Source of the DNA: Flavobacteriales bacterium UBA4474
Lineage (GTDB): Bacteria; Bacteroidota; Bacteroidia; Flavobacteriales_D; Sanyastnellaceae
Length of the DNA: 25,231 bases
Assembly: GCA_002389295.1 (NCBI GenBank)
Contig: DGOE01000114.1
Span: 16,937 to 42,167, forward strand
Reading direction: 5' to 3'
This document shows, piece by piece, positions 1-8,695 of the stretch. The notes beneath the pieces are model-generated. The model was not told the DNA's origin and searched no databases. It saw nothing but the letters and a program-made list of their open reading frames with translations. Made by a program: the position numbers and the translations under genes. Positions within the stretch are counted from its first letter, which is position 1. Every line of letters starts with the position of its first letter.

Positions 1-167
1 TGCTTGAGGTCGGCATCAGAACCGGAGAACATGATGTCTGCGATGTCAAATCCAAGGATGTCCTTGGCTTGATCAAAACGGTCACGGGCAAAGGCATGGT
101 GGTCGAACATGTCCTTGCCCATGCCTGAAAACTGCGCCCCTTGTCCGGGGAAAACCATGATTTTCAT
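1..167 (-). CDS. fabD: Malonyl-CoA:ACP transacylase, N-terminal fragment (cut by window start)
   Basis: The 55 visible residues start MKIMVFPGQGAQFSGMGKD, the N-terminal signature of FabD (the FPGQGxQxxGMG motif). FabD moves malonyl groups from CoA to acyl carrier protein in the cytoplasm, feeding type II fatty-acid synthesis. The rest of the gene, including the catalytic Ser and His, lies outside the window. The ATG at 167 is chosen because it sits directly before the conserved strand; a second ATG three codons in is possible. It lies 41 bases downstream of the DUF3078 gene on the same strand, with a TAnnTTTG-like element (TAATTTCG, 173-180) only five bases before the ATG, so it may have its own short-leader promoter. 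Confidence 0.9.
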   Translation of the reverse strand, partial: MKIMVFPGQGAQFSGMGKDMFDHHAFARDRFDQAKDILGFDIADIMFSGSDADLK

Positions 168-172
168 GGGGG

Positions 173-180
173 CGAAATTA
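173..180 (-). promoter_or_regulatory. Possible Bacteroidota -7 element before fabD
   Basis: On the minus strand the bases read TAATTTCG, one mismatch from the Bacteroidota -7 consensus TAnnTTTG. Only CCCCC separates it from the fabD ATG, so transcription from here would give an almost leaderless message. No clear -33 TTG is visible. Inference from consensus matching only. Confidence 0.3.
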
Positions 181-208
181 AGGTTTCCCCGCGACCCTCA
201 CGCGCCGA

Positions 209-1183
209 TTACAGTTTGTAGGAGAGCCCAACGGAGAGCACCTCCTTGAATTGCGTTCCCGGGCCCATGACGGCAGGAATGGTCGTGATGACGCCCTGAT
301 CGTTGACTTCGGTGCGCGACGGCTGCTTTTCCAGCACCACGTCATCGTCGTAGATCAAGTGGACGCTCACCGTCGTTCGCAGGAGTTCATTGACTTTCAT
401 TTCGAGCAGCCCCGTCCAGTTCACATCGATGTTGCCGGGTTGATTGAGGTAGTTCGAAAACAGGTCGAGCTGGTGCGTCCACGACACGTTTTCCATGAGG
501 GGAAGGGTCCAATTCCAGCGGAGGTAGCCACCCAACTCCATCCGCGTGTGTTGTCCCGCCTCGATACCAAAAGCCCCCGCTGCAGAAAGCGTGTCATCGA
601 GCAAAACGGTGAGCTTGCCGGTGAAAGGGGCGATAAAAATCTTGCTGTTCTTTCCGGATTGAGGTGCGAGTCCCGCCGCCGCTACCAGGTATCCGGGTGA
701 AAGGAATCCAGAAATCTTCTGGTCGTCGTCCGGCAGACCATCGACCAATGCATAACCCGGAAGGAACTGCGTCCTGGCATCCACAAGGACGGAGAGGCGC
801 GCGTCTTTCAAAGTCCGCTGCATGGCGGTGTTCCATTGTCCCGTCAGGATGAGGCGGTCATCCGTCTTGCGCCATCCGCCCTGCTGCCGGAGCAAGCCCA
901 GTGCCGCATCCAGTCCCCAACCGGTGCTGCGGGGGCCTTTTTCTCGGGTTTCCGACAGGCTGCACATCGTGGTAAAAGCCACGGAACTCTCTCCACCACC
1001 GGCCCAATTCTGGAGGGCCGTTTGGCTCAGGTTCAGGCCGAGGGTGCCGGCGAATGTATTGACCGTATCGAGCGGATTTTCATCCTCCATTGCCACGGCC
1101 TGTTCTACTTTACTTATGCTCAGTTGCCCCGCAAAGAAGAGGGGTGTGAAGAGCGCTATATTGAGCACCAAGACTTTCAACAT
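209..1183 (-). CDS. DUF3078-family outer-membrane protein
   Basis: A 324-residue protein with an N-terminal hydrophobic signal segment (residues 1-19, ending near FFAGQ), followed by the DUF3078 hallmark 'WAGGGES' at about residues 60-66. After that comes a series of alternating hydrophobic/polar strands rich in Trp, Tyr and Gly, as in outer-membrane beta barrels. It closes with 'FKEVLSVGLSYKL', a strand-like C-terminus. DUF3078 proteins are widespread in Bacteroidota and have no assigned biochemical role; barrel topology is my inference. The gene reads toward fabD, 41 bases away, and is divergent from the secreted-protein gene at 1253. The ATG at 1183 gives a complete signal peptide. Confidence 0.82.
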   Translation of the reverse strand: MLKVLVLNIALFTPLFFAGQLSISKVEQAVAMEDENPLDTVNTFAGTLGLNLSQTALQNWAGGGESSVAFTTMCSLSETREKGPRSTGWGLDAALGLLRQQGGWRKTDDRLILTGQWNTAMQRTLKDARLSVLVDARTQFLPGYALVDGLPDDDQKISGFLSPGYLVAAAGLAPQSGKNSKIFIAPFTGKLTVLLDDTLSAAGAFGIEAGQHTRMELGGYLRWNWTLPLMENVSWTHQLDLFSNYLNQPGNIDVNWTGLLEMKVNELLRTTVSVHLIYDDDVVLEKQPSRTEVNDQGVITTIPAVMGPGTQFKEVLSVGLSYKL

Positions 1184-1252
1184 GTTTCAGGTTTTGTGGG
1201 CGGGTTTGAATTTCGAGATTCGGGGGTTAAATTATAGGTAGATGTTGATTCC

Positions 1253-1831
1253 ATGACGCGCTTGACCCTTATTCTCGGGTTGGTCTTGATTCTTGGCCCG
1301 AATGCACTGCGCGCCCAACAACAGGACTATGCTGGAACCGGCGTGGACCTGTGTGACTGCCTTCCTTCAGCGTCCTATCTCCTGCTGAAAAAAACCGTCT
1401 CCGTGCCGGGTCAGCCGCTGGAAGTCGATTTCATGGGCAACGTGGAAGTATTGATCACTTTTCTGTCTGCTTATGGCCATATCGGGCCCCATCCGATGAA
1501 CCTCAATTGGCCCAATGACCTCGTGGTGGGTTCGGCCGATCTGACCAATATGCTGACGGGGTACAACCAATATTTTGAATTCGAGGAAACCTTGTGCAGT
1601 TGGGAGGTGGTCAATGTGGCCAGCCACGGGTGGATTCTGCAGAACATTGATTTGACCCTCGAATCGGAGGCCTATGTGCACGAATCGACCTATGATGAAT
1701 TCGAGAGCGATGGCGACACCTACGGCCAATGCCTGTTGAACAGTTTTGACCTCGAAATGGTGCACCTGCCGGACTCTGTGGTACGGCTGACTTTCGTTCG
1801 AAAATACCTCGGCAACGACAGCGTGGATTAA
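1253..1831 (+). CDS. Secreted protein of unknown function
   Basis: A 192-residue protein I do not recognise. It begins with a clear signal peptide (MTRLTLILGLVLILGPNALRA, cleavage expected before QQQ). The mature part is acidic, has four Cys (a CDC pair near residue 34, LCSW near 121 and QCL near 168), and is rich in Asp, Glu, Tyr and Trp. There is no lipobox and no type IX secretion C-terminal domain that I can see. It lies 93 bases upstream of a FecA-like TonB receptor on the same strand, so it could be co-transcribed and act in the periplasm or at the surface with that receptor. That link is inference from position. The ATG at 1253 is the only start that gives the full signal peptide. Confidence 0.75.
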   Translation: MTRLTLILGLVLILGPNALRAQQQDYAGTGVDLCDCLPSASYLLLKKTVSVPGQPLEVDFMGNVEVLITFLSAYGHIGPHPMNLNWPNDLVVGSADLTNMLTGYNQYFEFEETLCSWEVVNVASHGWILQNIDLTLESEAYVHESTYDEFESDGDTYGQCLLNSFDLEMVHLPDSVVRLTFVRKYLGNDSVD

Positions 1832-1924
1832 TGATCCTGCGCGGTGGAAAATCGCGCGATAAATACCACGAAAAGGGGAGGGCAAGAGCGCGACTTTGAT
1901 TCGAGTTTTGTGGCGTTATTTAGA

Positions 1925-4360
1925 ATGCGTCCAAATAAGATTTTTGCGTTGCTCGCCTTGATGGGCAGCTTCCTCTCGTTTGAAGTCTCGGGCCAGACCC
2001 AGGTCCAAATTGTCGACGCTGACGGTCACGGCATCCCCGGAGCCGCCCTGGTCAACGCCGCAGGGCGCGGATACGTGACGGATGCCGCTGGTTTCATAGA
2101 GCTTCCCGACTCGGTCCTGTCACAGGGATCCGACCAATGGAACATGCGGTGCCTGGGTTTTTCAGACCGCGCAGTAGGCGCCACGGTCCTGTTGAAAGGG
2201 GGGGCGTTTAGGATGGAAGAGTCCGTATTGGATCTCCCGCAGGCATTGGTGGAGGCTGTTTCCCTGACCGGAGGCCGGCCCATGGGCGTGCCCGGCGCAG
2301 TGACGGTACTCTCTGCCAAGGAGTTGCGCAGGCAGGGCGATGTGGACGTTCACCGTGCGTTGCGCAACGTCCCCGGCGTCTACATCCAAGAAGAAGATGG
2401 ATTCGGGTTGCGGCCCAACATCGGGCTGCGGGGCAGCGGCTCAGAGCGCAGCAGCAGAATTTCCATTCTGGAAGATGGGGTGCCCATCGCACCCGCTCCC
2501 TACACGGCGCCAAGCGCTTACTATTTTCCTTCCGTGGGACGCATGAATGGCATCGAAGTGATGAAAGGCGCCAGCCAAATCGCACATGGTCCCAATACCG
2601 TGGGCGGTGCCATCAATTTCATCAGTACCCCCATTCCCTCGGGACAGGCGGGCCGTGTGGATGGCAGGCTGGGACAATACGGCACCGGCCGGCTGCATGT
2701 GCACGTTGGGGATGGTACCGGCCGCATCGGTTGGCTCGTGGAAGCATTGCAGGCGGGAAGCCGCGGATTCAAGGAACTGGATGGTGGCGGCCGCACGGGC
2801 TTCAGCAAGCTGGACTTGCTGGGCAAGTTGAGGTGGCAATCCAAGGAGGGTGTGGCCCACCCGCAGCGCGTGGAATTGAAACTCGGCAATGTGGGCGAGC
2901 GGAGTCACGAGACGTATGCGGGCCTCACGGAGGCTGACTTTGCATTGAACCCGCTGCGGCGATACGCGGGCAGCCACAGGGACCGCATGGACGCCACCCA
3001 GAGGCAAGCGGTATTGACACATACCCTCGCCTTGGGAGCGGGGTGGCGCCTGACAAACAGGGCATACGCGACCCGTTTTGACCGCAATTGGTACAAAGCT
3101 GACCGCGCAGCTGGGGCCTCTGGAGCGTGGGTCAAAATGGGCGACTTCCTGTCCTCAGGACCGGAGTCTCTGCCCGCGAGTGAAGCGCTGGCTGTTTTTC
3201 GGGATGGCGCAGCAGGGCAAGTGCGCTTGAAGGCCAACAACCGGGCATACCACGCCCGTGGAGTGGAGTCCAAGGTGACCTGGGACCGAACGGGGTCTGG
3301 CTGGCAGCGGATGGAGGCATCGCTGCGGTTGCACGGAGATGGGATGGACAGGTTTCAATGGACCGATGACTGGCAAATGGTCGGGGGTCAATTGACTTCT
3401 CCCGATTTGGGCACACCCGGAACCGAATCCAACCGCATCGAGTGGAGCCGCGCCTTGGCTGGATATGCCCGCGGGCGGTGGACGCGCAACGGGTGGACTT
3501 GGATTCCCGGCATTCGGGCAGAGCACATCATGGCGGGCCGGGATGATTTTGGTACCGCGGATGTAGACAGGACAGGGGCCTCTCTACAGAAAAGGCGCAA
3601 CACGACCACGGCCTGGCTGCCAGGTGTGGGGTTCCAAAAATCTTTCGGCGCAGCGTGGAAGGTGTTTGGGGGTGTTCACCGCGGGTTTCTGCCACCGGGC
3701 AGTTCTGAGGATACCGCACCGGAGTTTGCCTGGAGCAATGAGCTGGGCGCGCGCTGGATCCGTCCCCGTGCTGCAGTGACGGTCGTGGGCTTCGCGCATT
3801 TTGGCCGCAACCTGCAAGGGTCAGACTTCGCTTCAAGCGGAGGATCAGGAGATGGTGAGGTGTTCAATGGCGGCGCCACGCGCGTGCTCGGAACCGAGGT
3901 GTCGGCCAACCTGACCAATGGGGCACGTCCCGCTGAAGCCCACCGTGTTGAATTGGGCCTGTCCTACACCTTTACCGACGGTCGGTTTACAACTGGATTC
4001 GATAGTGATTACGGTGCCTGGGGCACAGTGGAAGTCGGCGACGCGATGCCCTACCTCGCGCGACACCAGGGCGCACTGCGTTTGGGTTGGGCCCGCGCGG
4101 CGTGGTCCACCGACGCGGCTTTGCGCAGTGTCGAAGGCATGCGCACAGTGGCCGGACAAGGGCCGTTGGGCGCGGCCCAGACCGTCGGGGCGAGCACCGT
4201 ATTGGACATCTCTACCCGCTGCATGTTGAACTCCGGTTTTTCGTTGGTGTTGGCTGCGCGCAACGTAACCGATGCCACCTACGTCGCGTCGGGTCGCCCC
4301 GCAGGATTGAGGCCCGGCCTCCCCCGGACGCTGACCGGAGGTTTCAGCCTCAGTTTCTGA
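1925..4360 (+). CDS. TonB-dependent outer-membrane receptor, FecA-like
   Basis: An 811-residue receptor. Residues 1-24 form a signal peptide ending VSGQ. A short CarboxypepD_reg-like beta domain follows (about 25-90; 'VQIVDADGHGIPGAALVN'). The plug domain comes next (about 120-245), with 'GAVTVLSAKEL', 'ALRNVPGVYIQEEDG', 'GLRGSGSERSSRISILEDG' and 'PNTVGGAINF'. The rest is a long beta barrel ending in 'GGFSLSF'. The plug pattern RISILEDGVPIAPAPY is typical of the iron(III)-dicitrate (FecA) class of TonB receptors, which import chelated iron across the outer membrane; the real substrate cannot be read from the sequence. The reading frame is open from 1844, but the ATG at 1925 is preferred because it directly precedes the signal peptide. 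No FecI/FecR genes are adjacent. Its last 11 bases overlap the convergent CIA30 gene. Confidence 0.92.
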   Translation: MRPNKIFALLALMGSFLSFEVSGQTQVQIVDADGHGIPGAALVNAAGRGYVTDAAGFIELPDSVLSQGSDQWNMRCLGFSDRAVGATVLLKGGAFRMEESVLDLPQALVEAVSLTGGRPMGVPGAVTVLSAKELRRQGDVDVHRALRNVPGVYIQEEDGFGLRPNIGLRGSGSERSSRISILEDGVPIAPAPYTAPSAYYFPSVGRMNGIEVMKGASQIAHGPNTVGGAINFISTPIPSGQAGRVDGRLGQYGTGRLHVHVGDGTGRIGWLVEALQAGSRGFKELDGGGRTGFSKLDLLGKLRWQSKEGVAHPQRVELKLGNVGERSHETYAGLTEADFALNPLRRYAGSHRDRMDATQRQAVLTHTLALGAGWRLTNRAYATRFDRNWYKADRAAGASGAWVKMGDFLSSGPESLPASEALAVFRDGAAGQVRLKANNRAYHARGVESKVTWDRTGSGWQRMEASLRLHGDGMDRFQWTDDWQMVGGQLTSPDLGTPGTESNRIEWSRALAGYARGRWTRNGWTWIPGIRAEHIMAGRDDFGTADVDRTGASLQKRRNTTTAWLPGVGFQKSFGAAWKVFGGVHRGFLPPGSSEDTAPEFAWSNELGARWIRPRAAVTVVGFAHFGRNLQGSDFASSGGSGDGEVFNGGATRVLGTEVSANLTNGARPAEAHRVELGLSYTFTDGRFTTGFDSDYGAWGTVEVGDAMPYLARHQGALRLGWARAAWSTDAALRSVEGMRTVAGQGPLGAAQTVGASTVLDISTRCMLNSGFSLVLAARNVTDATYVASGRPAGLRPGLPRTLTGGFSLSF

Positions 4361-4943
4361 CCTCAGGTCCCGAGAACCGGATCCAGTCGACCTCCAGCCC
4401 GAAATCTCCGGCTTGGCCATCGTACTTCATCAGCCCAATCCTCAAGACGGCGGACAGGTCGCCCCACGTCCAGAGCTTGGGCAATTCTCCCGTCATGGCG
4501 CTGCTTTTCTTGAGTGCAGAAAAAGGCACCGTGACCTCGGTCCATTCGGACGTTACATCAATGTTGGACTTCCAATAGGGCATCCACCACTGCTGCGAGA
4601 CTTCCATGGTCAGGGTGAAATCATCGGGTTCGCCGGTGGTCGTGCGGCACCGCAAGGTCACGGCATCGTAGGCCGAGAGGTCGCGCTCAGCCCATGGCGA
4701 ACGCACCGAACTGAAGCCACCGTTGTTTTCGAGCGAAACCCGCCCCTCCCATGTCAGGCTGGACTTGCTGTATTTCACTGTACACCGCGAGCGCCCGCCC
4801 ATCACATCGTCATTCAGGCCGCGCCAATTCGCCAGCTCACCCTTTCCAAAGTCGAGTATGGCCTCCACCGGTTGGCCGGTTTCGGGAGCGTTATGGAGGA
4901 AACTGGACATGACGAACAGCAATTGGAGGGCGGAGACAATCAT
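4350..4943 (-). CDS. CIA30-family protein (NADH:ubiquinone oxidoreductase intermediate-associated 30-like)
   Basis: A 197-residue protein with the CIA30 pattern: 'LANWRGLNDDVMGGRS' near residues 37-52, then 'VSLENNGGFSSVRS' near 68-81, and an all-beta, Trp-rich remainder ending 'LEVDWIRFSG'. The fold is a galactose-binding-like beta sandwich. In mitochondria CIA30 helps complex I assembly; in bacteria the role is not settled and I assign none. Starting at 4943 gives an uncharged hydrophobic N-terminus that could be a weak signal peptide. A second ATG at codon 12 would remove it, so the location is uncertain. It lies 52 bases downstream of mnmE on the same strand, and its 3' end overlaps the TonB receptor by 11 bases. 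Confidence 0.82.
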   Translation of the reverse strand: MIVSALQLLFVMSSFLHNAPETGQPVEAILDFGKGELANWRGLNDDVMGGRSRCTVKYSKSSLTWEGRVSLENNGGFSSVRSPWAERDLSAYDAVTLRCRTTTGEPDDFTLTMEVSQQWWMPYWKSNIDVTSEWTEVTVPFSALKKSSAMTGELPKLWTWGDLSAVLRIGLMKYDGQAGDFGLEVDWIRFSGPEVRN

Positions 4944-4995
4944 GCAGTAAAAACCGCGGAATCAGGGTGAGGTTCACTTCACCCCGCCAATAGCG

Positions 4996-6408
4996 TCACT
5001 TGCCGATGCAGAAATTGCCGAAGATGTGGTCGAGCAGATCATCTGGTGTGACGGCCCCCGTGATGCGCCCGAGCTGCTCCAAGGCCTCCCTGTGGTCCAC
5101 CGCGAGAAGGTCACCACTCATTCCCGCATTGAGCCCATCCAGCGCGCGTTGAAGGGCCTCCCGGGTGCGTTGCAGGGCATCCCTGTGGCGGAGGTTGGTG
5201 ACCAGAATGCGGTCTTCGGAGAGCGCGCTGCGGAAATCCCGGCCCAGCCGCTGTTCGAGTACGTCCAGTCCGGCCCGTTCTTCGGCACTGATGGCCAGCA
5301 ACGCTTCGGCACCGTTGGGACACCAATCGGTTGGAGGCGGGGCCAAATCGGTCTTGTTGACCACCGCGAGGAGGATGCCGCGGGGCTCATCGCCCGACGT
5401 GTGTTGTTCCAAATGTTGCACGGCTTCTGCCACCTCCCGTTCTGCCGCTTCGCGTCCTGCTGCGTCCACCAAGTCGCGGGCATCGAGCAGGTAGAGGATG
5501 AAGCGCGCGGCCCCCGCCTTGGCCCAGGCCCTGCGGATCCCCTCCGCCTCAATGTCATCGGTGGTGGTCCTGAGTCCGGCCGTATCGATGAAACGGAAGC
5601 GGATGCCTTCCAGTGTCAGGTATTCCTCCAGGGTATCGCGGGTGGTACCCGGAGTGTCGGACACGATGGCCCTGTCTTCGCGCAGCAGCGCGTTGAGCAG
5701 GGTGGACTTGCCCCTGTTGGGCGCCCCGAGGATGGCCACGGGCACCCCTTCTGCGATGGCCCTTCCCGTGGAAAAGCCGTCGAGCAGTTGGGCGATGCGG
5801 TCCAGCAAATCGGTCACGTGGCGCCGGTAAGCGTCGCGGTCGGCAAACTCAACGTCCTCTTCGGAGAAATCGAGTTCGAGCTCCATCAAGGCGGTGTATT
5901 CGATGAGGGCTTGGCGAAAGGCGTTGATCTCTTCGCTGAACCCTCCGCCCAATTGCTGCAAGGCGAGTCGGTGGGCACCGGCGTGATCGGCTTCGATGAG
6001 GTCGCCGATGGCTTCCGCTTGGGCCAGGTCGCGTTTGCCGTGCAGGAAGGCGCGTTGGGTGAATTCGCCGGGCAGAGCGGGCCGGCATCCGGCATCGACC
6101 AGGCACTCCATGAGGCGCTGGGCGATGAAAGGGCTGCCGTGAATGTGGCACTCGACCACATCTTCGCCGGTAAAACTGCGCGGCCCTCGAAAGGGCAGGA
6201 GCAGGGCTTCGTCCAAGGGCCGGTCTCCATCGTAAAGGTGCCGCAGGAGGGCGCGGCTGGGCACCGCTCCTTCGAGCCGGCCCTTGCAGAGTCCGTCTAC
6301 CACGGCCCAAGCACGGGCACCGCTCACGCGGACCACGGCCACGCCTCCGCGTCCCGCAGGGGTGGAGACCGCGCAAATGGTGCTGCCGTCAAGAGGGTGT
6401 GCAGGCAT
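4996..6408 (-). CDS. mnmE: tRNA uridine-5-carboxymethylaminomethyl modification GTPase MnmE
   Basis: A 470-residue MnmE, full length. With MnmG it makes the cmnm5 group at the wobble uridine (U34) of tRNAs, using a methylene-tetrahydrofolate donor and GTP hydrolysis. Visible parts are the N-terminal folate-binding domain (STICAVSTPAGRGGVAVVRVSG), a helical middle domain, an inserted G domain at about residues 220-385 with 'GAPNRGKST' (G1), 'DTPGTTRD' (G2), 'DTAG' (G3) and 'NKTD' (G4), and the invariant C-terminal 'FCIGK' that carries the conserved Cys. The potassium-binding Asn of PNxGKS is present; an Arg fills the x position. The ATG at 6408 is five bases from a TAATTTG element. sucD diverges from it. 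Confidence 0.97.
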   Translation of the reverse strand: MPAHPLDGSTICAVSTPAGRGGVAVVRVSGARAWAVVDGLCKGRLEGAVPSRALLRHLYDGDRPLDEALLLPFRGPRSFTGEDVVECHIHGSPFIAQRLMECLVDAGCRPALPGEFTQRAFLHGKRDLAQAEAIGDLIEADHAGAHRLALQQLGGGFSEEINAFRQALIEYTALMELELDFSEEDVEFADRDAYRRHVTDLLDRIAQLLDGFSTGRAIAEGVPVAILGAPNRGKSTLLNALLREDRAIVSDTPGTTRDTLEEYLTLEGIRFRFIDTAGLRTTTDDIEAEGIRRAWAKAGAARFILYLLDARDLVDAAGREAAEREVAEAVQHLEQHTSGDEPRGILLAVVNKTDLAPPPTDWCPNGAEALLAISAEERAGLDVLEQRLGRDFRSALSEDRILVTNLRHRDALQRTREALQRALDGLNAGMSGDLLAVDHREALEQLGRITGAVTPDDLLDHIFGNFCIGK

Positions 6409-6413
6409 GGGGG

Positions 6414-6420
6414 CAAATTA
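6414..6420 (-). promoter_or_regulatory. Possible -7-like element before mnmE
   Basis: The minus strand reads TAATTTG followed by CCCCC and the mnmE ATG. It is one base shorter than TAnnTTTG. The same layout (TAATTTxG, CCCCC, ATG) stands before fabD, which suggests a shared short-leader promoter design. Weak on its own; no clear -33 TTG. Confidence 0.28.
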
Positions 6421-6456
6421 GCGCCAACCCCTTTTCGAAGCTCCCTTTACCCGCGT

Positions 6457-6464
6457 TACTTTTG
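6457..6464 (+). promoter_or_regulatory. Predicted -7 promoter element for sucD
   Basis: The bases TACTTTTG match the Bacteroidota -7 consensus TAnnTTTG exactly and stand 51 bases before the preferred sucD ATG. About 20 bases upstream there is a TTTTC stretch that could serve as a poor -33 element. This position also argues for the ATG at 6516 rather than an upstream start, because the element would otherwise lie inside the coding region. Confidence 0.5.
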
Positions 6465-6515
6465 CGCCGGCGCTCCGGCGCCCATTGCCATCACCCCATA
6501 CGCCACAACGACACC

Positions 6516-7392
<877 letters not shown>

Positions 7393-7400
<8 letters not shown>

Positions 7401-7416
7401 GGCCGCTTCAGGGCGC
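7393..7416. terminator. Hairpin covering both convergent stop codons (possible two-way terminator)
   Basis: GCGCCTGA at 7393-7400 can pair with TCAGGGCGC at 7408-7416 around a seven-base loop, with one bulged base. The left arm ends in the sucD TGA and the right arm starts with the complement of the kinase TGA, so the two stop codons pair with each other. No U-tract follows on either strand, so intrinsic termination is doubtful; it may only protect 3' ends. Confidence 0.35.
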
Positions 7417-8058
7417 AACCTTGTGCACGCCCACTTCCCAAGGTTTGCTGACGAGCGCGACCATTTTGTCAAGGTCAGCGGACTGTCCAGCGAAATCCAA
7501 GGCTGAGGTATCCACCCACAATACACGGCTTCCGCGGGCGTATTTGAACTGACGCTCATAGGCCTGTTCAATCCGCCGCAAGTAGTCCTTGTCTATGTCT
7601 TGCTCGTAACTCCTGCCGCGCGCGGCAATCTGTGCGTGTTGCCGCGCCTCTCCCGGCCTCAAGTAGACGATCAGCTCGGGCTTGGGCATGCCTTCGGCCA
7701 TGACGTCGTAGAGGTTGCGAAAGAGCGCATATTCCGCCTTGGGCAGCGTGATCTTGGCAAAGAGGTCACTTTTGGCAAAGACGTAGTCGGCCACGAGGGC
7801 ATCGCGAAACAGATTGCGCGCCGAAATGGCGTTTTTGAGTTGCTTGTATCGCTGGGCCAAAAAACTCAGCTCTACTGGAAAGGCGTACCGTTCGGGGTCG
7901 CTGTAGAACTGTTCCAGAAAAGGGTTGTCTCCAAAAGGTTCCAACACCGGCGCCACGCCCATGGCTGATGACAGGGCATTGGCCAAGGTGCTCTTGCCCG
8001 CCCCGATGCCGCCTTCGATTACAATGTGGCGATAAGGGATGCGGTCTGACTGGGCCAT
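7408..8058 (-). CDS. Deoxynucleoside kinase (dNK family)
   Basis: A 216-residue kinase with the P-loop 'GGIGAGKST' at residues 15-23, the family segment 'LVADYVFAKSDLFAKITL' near 88-105, the 'LIVYLRP' strand, and the lid region 'RGRSYEQDID' near 146-155. Members phosphorylate deoxyadenosine, deoxyguanosine or related nucleosides for salvage; which one cannot be told here. The ATG at 8058 lies inside folK, giving a 40-base overlap. No later in-frame start exists before the P-loop, so the overlap appears real. It is likely co-transcribed with folK and ends seven bases from the convergent sucD. Confidence 0.92.
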   Translation of the reverse strand: MAQSDRIPYRHIVIEGGIGAGKSTLANALSSAMGVAPVLEPFGDNPFLEQFYSDPERYAFPVELSFLAQRYKQLKNAISARNLFRDALVADYVFAKSDLFAKITLPKAEYALFRNLYDVMAEGMPKPELIVYLRPGEARQHAQIAARGRSYEQDIDKDYLRRIEQAYERQFKYARGSRVLWVDTSALDFAGQSADLDKMVALVSKPWEVGVHKVAP

Positions 8059-8582
8059 GGCGCAATTTGGGGCACATCTACTGGAAGCGCGTGCAGCAAT
8101 TCTGCGACCGTAAGGCCTGTTCCAGGAACGAACTGGTCTGGTATCAGGTCCGCCAGGGGTTGCAGCACAAACCGCCGGCTGAGCATACGCGGGTGAGGCA
8201 CTTTCAGCGTGGGCAGGTCAATCTCCAAGGCGTCCCACAGAACGATGTCCAGGTCGATTGAGCGGGATGGGCGGTCTGGGGTGTTGTCCGTGCGTCGCCG
8301 GCCCATCGTGTACTCAATGTCGAGCAGCTGTTGCATGACCGCTTCGGGCTCGCCTTGCCAGTGGGGTTCCAAGGCAATTTCGACGACGCGGTTGAGAAAG
8401 TCGGGCGTTCCGGGCGCCATACCGACAGCGGCCGTGTGATAGGTGGGTGAAACGCGCGTCACTTGACCCAGCTGCCCCAACATGTCATCGGCCAGGTCGA
8501 GGCTGGCGGCGCGGTCTCCGAGGTTGGATCCAGTGGCGATGTACACGTTCACGGTGTGAAGATCGCACCCAAGCGCAGACAT
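8019..8582 (-). CDS. folK: 2-amino-4-hydroxy-6-hydroxymethyldihydropteridine pyrophosphokinase
   Basis: A 187-residue HPPK, the folate-pathway enzyme that transfers pyrophosphate from ATP to 6-hydroxymethyl-dihydropterin. Key motifs are 'YIATGSNLGDR' near residues 14-24, the catalytic loop 'MGRRRTDN' followed by 'DRPSRSIDLDIVLWD' (the DxD metal ligands), and 'PHPRMLSRRFVLQPL' near 129-143. The ATG at 8582 is used; a GTG at 8552 just before the first strand is an alternative. It diverges from padR, and the palindrome at 8646-8668 lies between them and might affect both. Its 3' end overlaps the kinase gene by 40 bases. Confidence 0.95.
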   Translation of the reverse strand: MSALGCDLHTVNVYIATGSNLGDRAASLDLADDMLGQLGQVTRVSPTYHTAAVGMAPGTPDFLNRVVEIALEPHWQGEPEAVMQQLLDIEYTMGRRRTDNTPDRPSRSIDLDIVLWDALEIDLPTLKVPHPRMLSRRFVLQPLADLIPDQFVPGTGLTVAELLHALPVDVPQIAPWPSQTASLIATL

Positions 8583-8645
8583 CGCAGAAAAGGTCGGCGT
8601 GAAAGATCAACAAGGGCCAGAAGATTCCTATATGATGTGAAAACA

Positions 8646-8668
8646 GGTACTTTGTATTGCAAAGTACC
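8646..8668. promoter_or_regulatory. Perfect inverted repeat, likely PadR operator
   Basis: GGTACTTTG and CAAAGTACC form perfect 9-bp arms around the spacer TATTG. The site stands 27 bases before the padR ATG and 63 bases before the folK ATG on the other strand. PadR proteins bind as dimers to such repeats and often repress their own operon. The left arm contains TACTTTG, close to the -7 element TAnnTTTG, so binding should block transcription. The repeat is seen directly; the binding protein is inferred from position. Confidence 0.75.
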
Positions 8669-8695
8669 AAGCTTTGTCCGTATCCTTGTGCCCAC

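Noticed and set aside
1844..1924. N-terminal extension of the TonB receptor from an upstream ATG
   Set aside because: The extra 27 residues are polar and would bury the signal peptide that begins cleanly at 1925.
1925..4943. A polysaccharide-utilisation or FecI/FecR iron-regulation locus around the TonB receptor
   Set aside because: No SusD, glycoside hydrolase, FecI-type sigma or FecR anti-sigma gene is adjacent; the sigma factor at 23933 is far away and of another class.
4965..4984. Stem GGGTGA/TCACCC between mnmE and the CIA30 gene as a terminator
   Set aside because: The stem is only six pairs, and the nearest T-run on the transcript lies about ten bases further on; too weak to call.
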